From Pseudomonas putida (GTDB taxonomy: Bacteria; Pseudomonadota; Gammaproteobacteria; Pseudomonadales; Pseudomonadaceae), in NCBI RefSeq assembly GCF_016406145.1, contig NZ_CP066306.1:4712001-4776000 (forward strand): a DNA stretch of 64,000 nt, in the 5' to 3' direction. A program made the translations under genes and the position numbers. Below the pieces are notes generated by a model. The model was not told where the DNA came from, made no database searches, and saw only the letters and a list, made by a program, of their open reading frames with translations. Below, in pieces: positions 40,142-47,731 of this stretch (within the stretch, counting starts at the first letter, position 1; each line of letters opens with the position of its first letter).

Positions 40142-40233
40142 GGGAGCGCTTCGCGCTCCCATCGCCGGCAAGCCGGCTCCCACAGGGTTCGGCAGCGCTG
40201 CTGTCAATGTGGAAGCCGGCTTGCCTGCGATTG
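40142..40233. repeat. Hairpin plus REP pair between the importer and the FecA-like gene
   Basis: An 8-bp stem (GGGAGCGC/GCGCTCCC, 40142-40160) directly follows the ATPase gene, then two facing CGGCAAGCCGG-family REP copies (40161-40187 and about 40207-40233; the second is degenerate, with TTGCCTGCG). It lies at a convergent gene end. Confidence 0.75.
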
Positions 40234-40247
40234 AGGCACTGCTGCTA

Positions 40248-42677
40248 TCAGAACCCCACGCTGGCCTGCACATAGAAGGTCCGCGGCTCACCCACATAAA
40301 TGCCGGCATTGTTGTCGCTGGAGCGGGTGAAATACTGCTTGTCGAAGAGGTTCTTCACCCCCGCCGCCAGCTTCAAATTGGCCATCTTCGGTCCGAACTC
40401 ATAGCCACCACGCGCATGCCAGGTCACATACCCCGGAATGTCGCCATACTGCCCGTCAGCGCTCGGCTCGGTGATGTAGTCGCCATTGAAGCTCCCGTCG
40501 GCATTGATCCCCGTACCCGGCGCGCGCTGCTTGGATTGGGCGTAGGCGTCCAGGTTCCAGGTCCAGTGGTTGACCGCGTAGCGCAGGCCGGCGGTGGCCA
40601 CTTGGCGTGAGTAGAACGGTAGATCGCGCCCCTTGAAGCCGGGAATCTCCCCTTCATAAGTCGCGCGGGTGTAGGTGTAGCCACCATTCACCGACAGCCC
40701 TTCCAGACGCCGGTCCAACCCGGCCAGGTCGTAGCGTACCGACGCCTCGATACCCTGGTGCTTGGTTGCACCCAGGTTGGTCCAGCCCACGTCGTTGCTG
40801 ATGTATTGCAGCTCGTCGTCGAAGTCGATGTAGAAGGCCGTCAGCTCCCCGGCGAAAGCACCATTGTCATAGCGCGTACCCAGCTCGTAGGTCTTGGCCT
40901 TTTCCGGCTCCAGGCCGTTAGCCGTGCTGTTACCGGTACCGCCTTGGCCCAGCTGGAAGTACTGCAGGCTGCCGAACGACGTTTCGTAGTTGGCAAACAC
41001 CTTCCAGGCATCGGAGATGTGATACATGACGCTCAGCGCAGGTAGCGGTTCATTGCTGGTGATGCTGCGTTTCTTCTCAGCCACCGGGCGGTTGTTGGCA
41101 CCCAGCACCGGGCGGTCGCGCCAGTCAGTATTGATGTGCTCGAAGCGCACACCCGGGGTGATGGTCCAGTTGCCGACGTCGATCTTGTCATCGATGTAGT
41201 AGGCACTGGCCTCAGTGCCGCCGCTGCGGTCCTGGAATACATGGCCGTCGGACGTCGGGGTAGGCGTCGGAACGTTGTCGATCAGCGCCAGGCGGGTCGA
41301 CTGTTCGCGCATGGCTTCTTTGAGGTAGCGGTAACCGACACTGACTTCCTGGGTGGTGGGGCCGGCGAAGAAGATCCGCGAAACGCGCGGCTCGATGGCG
41401 AAGGTGTGGTAATTGCGCGGGTAGGACGACAGGGTCTTCATGTCACGCGAGGCAATGGTGCTGCCGCGGAAGCTGTCGGTGTAGTACGTCAGCACTTCGA
41501 ACTGGGTGGCCTCGTCGAGTTGGCGCTGCCATTTGAACGACACGTCCTTGCGACGCCCGGCGAAGTAATCGTAATCACGCAGTGACTGGTACGGATTGCT
41601 GTCGTACTGGGCCTGGGTCAGGCCACCGGGCATGTCGGCACGGCCATCGTAGTAATGGAAGTTGAGCCAGAACTCGTCAACGTCGGTCGGTGCCCAGTGG
41701 GTCTTGAGGATGACGTCGTCGATGTCATTGCCGTTGTTGCTCTGCCGGTAGCCGTTGCCGTTCACCCCGGTGTACAGCAGCGCCACACCCATGCCGTTGT
41801 CGGCAGTGCCGCCGACGAAGGCCGACTCGGTGTGCTTCCAACCGCCGTACTGCGAGGTCTCCAGGGTGGTGGAAAGCTCCGCCGAAGCCTGCTGCGGGAT
41901 CGCCCGGGTGACGAAGTTGATCACCCCACCGACGTTCTGCGGGCCATAGCGCACCGAACCGGCACCACGCACCACATCGATGCTGTCGAGGTTGCCCGAG
42001 GAGATCGGCGCCATGGACAGCTGCGGCTGACCGTAAGGAGCGAAAGCGGCCGGGATGCCATCGATCAGCACCGTAGAGCGAGGCGACAGGCGCGACGTCA
42101 GGCCGCGTACACCTACGTTGAGCGACAGGTCGCTGCCACCTGTGCCGTTGGAGTCCTGCACTTGCACGCCCGGGATGCCACGCAGTGCGTCGCGCACGTT
42201 CATCGTGCCCTTTTCCACCATGGCCTCACGGCGCACCACGGTGCGCGCACCGGGGTGATTCTGCACAACGGCCTGATCGGCATCACCCAGCCAGTCACCA
42301 ACCACGTTGATATCGGTGGGCGCCAGTTCCAGGCTACCGCTGCCCAGGTCGAGGGTGGTCGGCAGCGGCTTTACCACCACGGTATCCTGGGACATTTCGA
42401 AGGTCAGCCCGCTGCCCTGCAACAACTGTTGCAGGGCCTGCACCGGCGCCAGCTTACCGGACACCGCCGGGGCCTGCTTGCCGGCCACAAGCTCAGGGCT
42501 GTAGAACAGCTGCAGGTGGGTTTGCTGGCCCAATTGGCTGAGCGCCGAAGCCAAAGGTTGAGCCTGGATCTGGATGGTGGTGTCGCCCTGTTCGGCGTGG
42601 CTGTTGACGGCCACGGCACTGACCGCCAGGGCCAGCGCCATAACGCGCAAGCGCGGCAAAGGTTTATTGTTGTTCAC
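40248..42677 (-). CDS. TonB-dependent siderophore receptor with signalling domain (FecA-like)
   Basis: 809 residues from GTG 42677. Signal peptide about 28 residues, then an STN/secretin-type signalling domain (about 35-110, ALSQLGQQTHLQLFYSPEL) that contacts FecR, the plug (NVRDALRGIPGVQVQD), and a 22-strand barrel ending in YVQASVGF. The receptor binds a ferric siderophore or citrate-type chelate in the outer membrane and transmits its presence to the FecR-FecI pair coded upstream. Ligand not identifiable from sequence. It lies 108 bases after fecR, in which the sigma factor's target promoter is expected. Confidence 0.9.
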   Translation of the reverse strand: MNNNKPLPRLRVMALALAVSAVAVNSHAEQGDTTIQIQAQPLASALSQLGQQTHLQLFYSPELVAGKQAPAVSGKLAPVQALQQLLQGSGLTFEMSQDTVVVKPLPTTLDLGSGSLELAPTDINVVGDWLGDADQAVVQNHPGARTVVRREAMVEKGTMNVRDALRGIPGVQVQDSNGTGGSDLSLNVGVRGLTSRLSPRSTVLIDGIPAAFAPYGQPQLSMAPISSGNLDSIDVVRGAGSVRYGPQNVGGVINFVTRAIPQQASAELSTTLETSQYGGWKHTESAFVGGTADNGMGVALLYTGVNGNGYRQSNNGNDIDDVILKTHWAPTDVDEFWLNFHYYDGRADMPGGLTQAQYDSNPYQSLRDYDYFAGRRKDVSFKWQRQLDEATQFEVLTYYTDSFRGSTIASRDMKTLSSYPRNYHTFAIEPRVSRIFFAGPTTQEVSVGYRYLKEAMREQSTRLALIDNVPTPTPTSDGHVFQDRSGGTEASAYYIDDKIDVGNWTITPGVRFEHINTDWRDRPVLGANNRPVAEKKRSITSNEPLPALSVMYHISDAWKVFANYETSFGSLQYFQLGQGGTGNSTANGLEPEKAKTYELGTRYDNGAFAGELTAFYIDFDDELQYISNDVGWTNLGATKHQGIEASVRYDLAGLDRRLEGLSVNGGYTYTRATYEGEIPGFKGRDLPFYSRQVATAGLRYAVNHWTWNLDAYAQSKQRAPGTGINADGSFNGDYITEPSADGQYGDIPGYVTWHARGGYEFGPKMANLKLAAGVKNLFDKQYFTRSSDNNAGIYVGEPRTFYVQASVGF

Positions 42678-42785
42678 GTCGTCAAGACATCCTGAAGTTC
42701 GGGATAAACGCCAACTGCATGCAAATGGAAATGCTTGGCAGTTGCAGCTGGCGAGGAAGACGAACGAGCCGAAAAAAACCTGAAT

Positions 42786-43769
42786 CTATTTCGCGATTAT
42801 TTCGCGAGAGCCGTCTTCACGGGTTTTGATCGCCACCGGCAGGATGCTCGGCAAGGCGCGCAGCAGTGCATCGGTATCATCGATGCTGAAGGTGCTGGAC
42901 AGGCGCATCTGCGCCACCTTGCCGGGGGCAACGCGCAATGGCTCTGTGCGATAGCGCGAGGCTTCGGCAACCACTTCAGCCAGGGTGGCGTTGTCAAAGA
43001 CCAGCTTGCCCTGGCGCCACGCCGTCAGCGCAGCGGCGTTGACCGCATAGGGCGCAGCAAGCTTGCCTTGTGCATCTATCTGTATGCCCAGGCCCGCCGT
43101 CAGTTGCGCCAGCGAAGCATCCTTGCCCCGCACGCTTACCGAGCCCTGCTCCACTGCCACACGGGTGGCGCCAGGGTCGAGCCGCACATCGAAGCGGGTA
43201 CCGGTGACGGTCACACTGCCCTGTGCGGTATCGACCACGAACGGCCGGTTGCTGTCGTGGGCGACAATGAACATCGCTTCGCCGGCATCAAGCCGAATTT
43301 GCCGCCGCCCCGGGCTGTAGTCGACCTGCAACTGCGTAGCGCCGTTGAGTTCCAGCTGTGATCCGTCCGGCAGTAAGATCTGACGGCGCTCGGCAAAGGC
43401 GGTCTGCAATTGCGCCTGATGATTGAGGCGTTGGTAATGCCAGCCACTGAAGCCCAGCCCCAGGGCAACTACCGCCACACCGGCCGCCAGTGCCTGGCGC
43501 AGGAAACGCCGCCGTGGCAACTGCTGCACCGGCTCAGGTTGGCACAGCGCATCGAGGCGCTGGCGCGGTATGCAGTCGGCGGCCCGCCACAGGCTGACAA
43601 GATGCTCATACTCCTCGCGGTGTTGCGGATCAGCCTCCAGCCAGGCACGCAGCTGTGCCTGGAGCACGGCATCGTCCGGTGCATCCTGCACGCGTGCGAA
43701 CCACTCGGCAGCCTGCTGGCGGACGGTATCGGTGCCGTGCTGTTTCATAGACAAGGTCTCCTGACTCAT
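42786..43769 (-). CDS. FecR-type anti-sigma regulator
   Basis: 327 residues from ATG 43769, overlapping the fecI-like stop (ATGA); an ATG at 43748 has a better AGGAG site and is an alternative. Cytoplasmic anti-sigma part with AAEWFARVQDAP, one membrane segment (about 92-112) preceded by RRRFLRQAL, which resembles a twin-arginine signal, and a periplasmic FecR domain (LLPDGSQLELNGATQLQVDY, VTVTGTRFDVRLDP). Receives the signal from the FecA-like receptor and controls the sigma factor. Confidence 0.92.
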   Translation of the reverse strand: MSQETLSMKQHGTDTVRQQAAEWFARVQDAPDDAVLQAQLRAWLEADPQHREEYEHLVSLWRAADCIPRQRLDALCQPEPVQQLPRRRFLRQALAAGVAVVALGLGFSGWHYQRLNHQAQLQTAFAERRQILLPDGSQLELNGATQLQVDYSPGRRQIRLDAGEAMFIVAHDSNRPFVVDTAQGSVTVTGTRFDVRLDPGATRVAVEQGSVSVRGKDASLAQLTAGLGIQIDAQGKLAAPYAVNAAALTAWRQGKLVFDNATLAEVVAEASRYRTEPLRVAPGKVAQMRLSSTFSIDDTDALLRALPSILPVAIKTREDGSREIIAK

Positions 43770-44272
43770 CTTGCCGACACATCCAGGTGCTCACGCAAAT
43801 GCCGGAGCGTGCGGATCATATACTTTTCGACCATATTCTTGGTCAAACCCATGCGCTCGGCGATCTCGGCCTGGGTCAGCCCCTCGAGCTTCTGCCAGAT
43901 GAACACACGTCGGCAATTGAGCGGCAGCTCGGCCAGCGCCCGCTCGACGCTGGCGGCCAGTTCCAGGGCATGTACATACGCCTCGGGGTCGTCCGTGCCG
44001 CCGGCCCCTTCATCAAAGGCTTCAAGCTCGAGCGCCTGGCGCCGGTCTTCGCGGCGAAAACCGTCCACCGCAATGTTGCGGGCGGTCTGGTGAAGGTAGG
44101 CACGTGGCTGCTCGACCTGCTCGCGCGGGTTTTCCAGAACCCGTATGAAGGCGTCATGGGTGAGGTCCTCGGCCTGCTGACGACTGCGCAGCTTGCGCGT
44201 CCAGGTGCCGATCAGCTCTTGGTAATGGTCGAGGAAGCCTTTGTGTCCGGACACGGTCGGGGTCGTCAGCAA
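43766..44272 (-). CDS. ECF sigma factor, FecI-like
   Basis: 168 residues from TTG 44272. Sigma region 2 (LIGTWTRKLRSRQQAEDLTHDAFIRVL, seen in two parts) and region 4 (GLTQAEIAERMGLTKNMVEKY) are clear. It would direct RNA polymerase to the FecA-like promoter when released by FecR. The TTG has no good ribosome site; a GTG six codons further in is also possible. A Fur-box-like site lies at 44294-44308. Confidence 0.9.
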   Translation of the reverse strand: MLTTPTVSGHKGFLDHYQELIGTWTRKLRSRQQAEDLTHDAFIRVLENPREQVEQPRAYLHQTARNIAVDGFRREDRRQALELEAFDEGAGGTDDPEAYVHALELAASVERALAELPLNCRRVFIWQKLEGLTQAEIAERMGLTKNMVEKYMIRTLRHLREHLDVSAR

Positions 44273-44293
44273 GGGGCCAGATAATGGCGCGAA

Positions 44294-44308
44294 TAGTAAT
44301 ATTTCTCA
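44294..44308 (-). promoter_or_regulatory. Fur-box-like site upstream of the fecI-like gene
   Basis: On the minus strand TGAGAAA-T-ATTACTA matches the 7-1-7 Fur consensus (TGATAAT-N-ATTATCA) in 10 of 14 positions, and ends 22 bases before the fecI-like start. Iron-dependent repression of the sigma factor would be expected for this family. Confidence 0.5.
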
Positions 44309-44450
44309 TAAAGCACAGCAAATCCGCCAGTCGGTAACAAAAAATTTATGAGTGATTTCAGGCACTGCACTGCCAATGAACGTGGCCATAAATATGAACA
44401 CCTTCGCCTTTCTCGCGGGTAAGAACGCCTCTATAGAAACCGCACTATCC

Positions 44451-44480
44451 CTGTGGGAGCGGGCTTGCCCGTGACGGGCC
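44451..44480. repeat. Single REP element
   Basis: One copy of the P. putida REP unit, CCTGTGGGAGCGGGCTTGCC followed by CGTGACGGGC; no facing partner nearby, unlike the other copies in this window. Confidence 0.75.
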
Positions 44481-44602
44481 CGAAACGGTCTATTCCACAA
44501 TTTTTTACGCCTGCCAACGCGCGGGGAACATCTGCCGGTCACACGAGTCGGTTATTCAAGTGACAACGCGCCGTTCCTGGGCCGACACGCCCGGATTACC
44601 TG

Positions 44603-44631
44603 TTGATCTTGCATTCTTCACGCCCTAAAGT
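44603..44631 (+). promoter_or_regulatory. Candidate sigma-70 promoter for speC
   Basis: TTGATC (44603-44608), 17-base spacer, TAAAGT (44626-44631). Each box matches four of six consensus bases and the spacing is optimal. Transcription would start near 44638, giving a leader of about 125 bases before speC. Confidence 0.45.
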
Positions 44632-44762
44632 GCGCGCCGAACGTCCATGCTGGAAACGATCCATCCGGCTCAAGTACTGAGTAGGCGAACCAAAGTGGGG
44701 ATACGGAGGACGTTCAGTTTGCAGCCACTTATCTTTTCAGTTTGCCCATGGAGTCCCTGAGC

Positions 44763-45926
44763 ATGTCGATCCAGGTCGAAGACTATTTCGCGCGTGACAC
44801 CTTCCAGAAAATGAAGGCGTTCGCCGACAAGCAGGAAACCCCGTTCGTACTCATCGATACCCAGATGATCAGCCAGGCCTACGACGACCTGCGCGCCGGT
44901 TTCGAGTTCGCCAAGGTCTACTACGCGGTCAAGGCCAACCCGGCGGTCGAGATCATCGACCTGCTCAAAGAGAAAGGCTCGAGCTTCGACATCGCCTCGA
45001 TCTATGAGCTGGACAAGGTGATGGGCCGTGGCGTCAGCGCCGACCGTATCAGCTACGGCAACACCATCAAGAAGTCCAAGGACATCCGTTACTTCTTTGA
45101 AAAAGGTGTGCGCCTGTACGCCACCGACTCGGAAGCCGACCTGCGCAACATCGCCAAGGCCGCGCCGGGCTCCAAGGTCTACGTACGCATCCTCACCGAA
45201 GGCTCCACCACTGCCGACTGGCCACTGTCGCGCAAGTTCGGCTGCCAGACCGACATGGCCATGGACCTGCTGATCCTGGCCCGCGATCTGGGCCTGGTGC
45301 CATACGGCATTTCCTTCCACGTGGGTTCGCAACAGCGCGACATCAGCGTGTGGGACGCCGCCATCGCCAAGGTCAAGGTGATCTTCGAGCGTCTTAAGGA
45401 AGAAGACGGCATCGAGCTGAAGCTGATCAACATGGGTGGCGGTTTCCCGGCCAACTACATCACCCGCACCAACAGCCTGGAAACCTACGCTGAAGAGATC
45501 ATCCGCTTCCTGAAGGAAGACTTCGGCGACGACCTGCCGGAAATCATCCTTGAGCCAGGCCGTTCGCTGATCGCCAACGCCGGTATCCTGGTCAGCGAAG
45601 TAGTGCTGGTTGCGCGCAAGTCGCGCACCGCCGTCGAGCGCTGGGTATACACCGACGTGGGCAAATTCTCCGGCCTGATCGAAACCATGGACGAGTCCAT
45701 CAAGTTCCCGATCTGGACCGAAAAGAAAGGCGAGATGGAAGAAGTGGTCATCGCCGGCCCGACCTGCGACAGCGCCGACATCATGTACGAGCACTACAAG
45801 TACGGCCTGCCGCTGAACCTGGCGATCGGTGACCGCCTCTACTGGCTGTCGACCGGTGCCTACACCACCAGCTACAGCGCGGTGGAATTCAACGGCTTCC
45901 CGCCGCTGAAGGCCTACTACCTGTAA
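44763..45926 (+). CDS. speC: Ornithine decarboxylase (PLP group IV)
   Basis: 387 residues from ATG 44763 (MSIQVEDYFARDTF); GGAG lies 9 bases upstream. Converts ornithine to putrescine, the first step of polyamine synthesis. Alanine-racemase-fold enzyme: the PLP lysine in YAVKANP (near residue 57), HVGSQQRD, the phosphate-binding LEPGR and the catalytic Cys in GPTCDSAD. It is this short type rather than the large E. coli SpeC. A strong terminator follows. Its neighbours are iron genes, as around speC in P. aeruginosa. Confidence 0.96.
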   Translation: MSIQVEDYFARDTFQKMKAFADKQETPFVLIDTQMISQAYDDLRAGFEFAKVYYAVKANPAVEIIDLLKEKGSSFDIASIYELDKVMGRGVSADRISYGNTIKKSKDIRYFFEKGVRLYATDSEADLRNIAKAAPGSKVYVRILTEGSTTADWPLSRKFGCQTDMAMDLLILARDLGLVPYGISFHVGSQQRDISVWDAAIAKVKVIFERLKEEDGIELKLINMGGGFPANYITRTNSLETYAEEIIRFLKEDFGDDLPEIILEPGRSLIANAGILVSEVVLVARKSRTAVERWVYTDVGKFSGLIETMDESIKFPIWTEKKGEMEEVVIAGPTCDSADIMYEHYKYGLPLNLAIGDRLYWLSTGAYTTSYSAVEFNGFPPLKAYYL

Positions 45927-45931
45927 TGCAG

Positions 45932-45957
45932 AACGGGGCCGAAAGGCCCCGTTTTCA
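45932..45957 (+). terminator. Rho-independent terminator of speC
   Basis: AACGGGGCC-GAAA-GGCCCCGTT, a 9-bp stem with a GAAA tetraloop, ending in TTTTCATTT, 5 bases after the speC stop. The best terminator in the window. Confidence 0.9.
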
Positions 45958-45971
45958 TTTGTGCCTGGGTT

Positions 45972-46063
45972 GGCCCCATAGCCGGCAACCCGGCCCACAT
46001 AGAGCTCCACAGGCCTCAAGCCTTGTGCAATACCTATAGGAGCCGGCTTGCCGACGATAAGGC
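45972..46063. repeat. Degenerate REP pair
   Basis: Two facing, mutated copies (CATAGCCGGCAACCCGGCCC and GAGCCGGCTTGCCGACGATAA), between the convergent ends of speC and the Sel1-repeat gene. Sequence decay suggests an old insertion. Confidence 0.65.
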
Positions 46064-46077
46064 CAGTACCGACACCA

Positions 46078-46827
46078 TCACGCTTCGCGCTGTTCTATCT
46101 CTGCGGCATACCGCGCCGCAAAGGCCATCAACCCTGGCCCCGCTCCCTGCAAGGTCGCCAAAGCACTGCGCAGGAAATTCATGTTCCCCTCAACCCGCGC
46201 CTGCTCCAGCCACTGCCCGGCCTCGGCCATCTGCCCACGCTCTACCAGCACCAGCGCCAGGCTGAACATCCCACGAAAATCCCCCGCTTCGGCGGCACGC
46301 CTGTACCAGCGCACTGCCCGCGCCGGGCTGGGCGCCGTAGCGATACCCTGCTCCAGGTAACGCCCATACAGGTTCATCGACTTGGCATGCCCCAGCTGCG
46401 CAGCCTTCTCGTAGCACATCAATGCCTGCGCCTGATTGGCCGGTACCCCACGCCCGGTAGCCAGCAGGTTGCCCAGGTTATACAGGCCCCAATCCAACCC
46501 GGCGTCGGCCGCACGGGCATAGTGAACCGCAGCCTGCGCCACACTCACCTCACCGCCCCAACCATGCTCCAGGCAACGCCCGAGCATGTTGTGCGCCATG
46601 GCGCTGCCACCCTGGGCGGCAATGCCGAACCAGCGCCGGGCCAATCCGGCATCCGCTTCGATGCCACGGCCGTCTAGCAGGATCTGCCCGAGCAGCAACT
46701 GCGCCTCGATCACGCCCTGCCCTGCCGCCGCGAGAATCGCCTGGGCGGCCTTGCCCGGACTGCCTTCGAGCATGGCCTTGAGGCCTGCGACATCCACCAC
46801 TTCTTCACGGCGCAACTGATAGGACAC
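46078..46827 (-). CDS. Sel1-like repeat protein of the piuC operon
   Basis: 249 residues from GTG 46827, 3 bases after the piuC stop, so co-translated. Five to six Sel1/TPR-like repeats (LLLGQILLDGRGIEADAGLA, NMLGRCLEHGWGG, NLGNLLATGRGVPANQ, LYGRYLEQGIA). Repeats of this type form a helical scaffold for protein contacts. No signal peptide is seen. In P. aeruginosa PA4516, next to piuC, is a homologue by position. The molecular role in iron uptake is not known. Confidence 0.87.
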   Translation of the reverse strand: MSYQLRREEVVDVAGLKAMLEGSPGKAAQAILAAAGQGVIEAQLLLGQILLDGRGIEADAGLARRWFGIAAQGGSAMAHNMLGRCLEHGWGGEVSVAQAAVHYARAADAGLDWGLYNLGNLLATGRGVPANQAQALMCYEKAAQLGHAKSMNLYGRYLEQGIATAPSPARAVRWYRRAAEAGDFRGMFSLALVLVERGQMAEAGQWLEQARVEGNMNFLRSALATLQGAGPGLMAFAARYAAEIEQREA

Positions 46828-46830
46828 GGC

Positions 46831-47511
46831 TCAGACCTCTGCCCAGCGGCGCAGCAGGTTATGGTAGGTGCCGGTCAATTGCAGCAACGAGGGATGCTCG
46901 GGCACATCGGCGGTGAGTTGCTGGATGGCATTGTCCATCTCGAACAGCAACGCCCGCTGGCTGTCCTCACGTACCAGGCTCTGGGTCCAGAAGAACGCCG
47001 CATAACGCACGCCGCGCGTCACCGGATTGACCTTGTGCAGGCTGGTGCCCGGGTACAGCACCAGGTCACCGGCAGCCAGCTTGACCTGCTGCTCGCCATA
47101 AGTGTCCTGGATCACCAGTTCGCCCCCGTCATAGCTGTCCGGATCACTCAGGAAAAGCGTCGAGGACAGGTCGGTGCGCACTCGCTCCGGGCTGCCTTTT
47201 GGCTGGCGCAAGGCATTGTCGATGTGGAAGCCGAAGTTGCCACCCTCGCGGTAGCAGTTGATCAGTGGCGGAAAGACTTTGTGCGGCAGGGCCGCCGACA
47301 TGAACCGTGGGTTTTTCCACAGGCGGTCGATCAGCGCGCTACCGATTTCCTTCGCCAGCGCGTGACCTTCTGGCAGCTGCAAGTTGTGCTTGGCCTTGGC
47401 CGACTGATAGCCGGCCGTGGCCTTGCCATCGGCCCAATCGGCCTGCTCCAGTGCCTCGCGAATGCGGGCAAGCTCGTCGGCGTCGAACAGGCCGGGGATA
47501 TGAAGCAGCAT
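46831..47511 (-). CDS. piuC: PiuC-type Fe(II)/2-oxoglutarate-dependent dioxygenase
   Basis: 226 residues from ATG 47511, the standard length; the frame is open back to 47574. PKHD-type hydroxylase: HIDNAL carries the first His-x-Asp pair, [17 protein letters not shown] the second His and the 2-oxoglutarate Arg. YbiX/PiuC enzymes accompany PiuA-type receptors and probably modify an iron carrier or metabolite. Divergent from piuA; both have Fur-like sites, so both are expected to be iron-repressed. Confidence 0.93.
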   Translation of the reverse strand: MLLHIPGLFDADELARIREALEQADWADGKATAGYQSAKAKHNLQLPEGHALAKEIGSALIDRLWKNPRFMSAALPHKVFPPLINCYREGGNFGFHIDNALRQPKGSPERVRTDLSSTLFLSDPDSYDGGELVIQDTYGEQQVKLAAGDLVLYPGTSLHKVNPVTRGVRYAAFFWTQSLVREDSQRALLFEMDNAIQQLTADVPEHPSLLQLTGTYHNLLRRWAEV

Positions 47512-47540
47512 GGCGGCGGCACCGTTGAGAGTGTAAAGGC

Positions 47541-47559
47541 GGCAATGATATTGATTCCC
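47541..47559 (-). promoter_or_regulatory. Fur-box-like site upstream of piuC
   Basis: On the minus strand GGGAATCAATATCATTGCC matches the 19-base Fur consensus at 12 positions; located 30 bases before the piuC start. Confidence 0.55.
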
Positions 47560-47652
47560 TTTTACGCCGTACAAGTCCTTTCTTCACCCGAGACGTTTCA
47601 GCTTGATTAAACCGTAAAGAGAATTTGTAAAGATTGTAAGTTCGCAGTGAAT

Positions 47653-47671
47653 GGTAACGAATCTCAATTGT
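47653..47671 (+). promoter_or_regulatory. Fur-box-like site upstream of piuA
   Basis: GGTAACGAATCTCAATTGT; its reverse complement matches the Fur consensus variant GATAATGAGAATCATTATC at 12 of 19 positions. It lies 61 bases before piuA. Confidence 0.5.
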
Positions 47672-47731
47672 GACCTGCAATCACTTGCATTATGATCCGC
47701 GGCCTTCACACCTTGGGGAAGGTCCATAACA

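Larger units (their letters stand above)
44273..44762. other. 490-base control region between the fecI-like gene and speC
   Basis: No gene was seen. It contains the Fur-like site of the sigma factor gene (44294-44308), a single REP element (44451-44480) and the speC promoter candidate (44603-44631) with a leader of about 125 bases. The rest, about 44310-44450 and 44490-44600, shows no feature that I can name. Confidence 0.6.
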
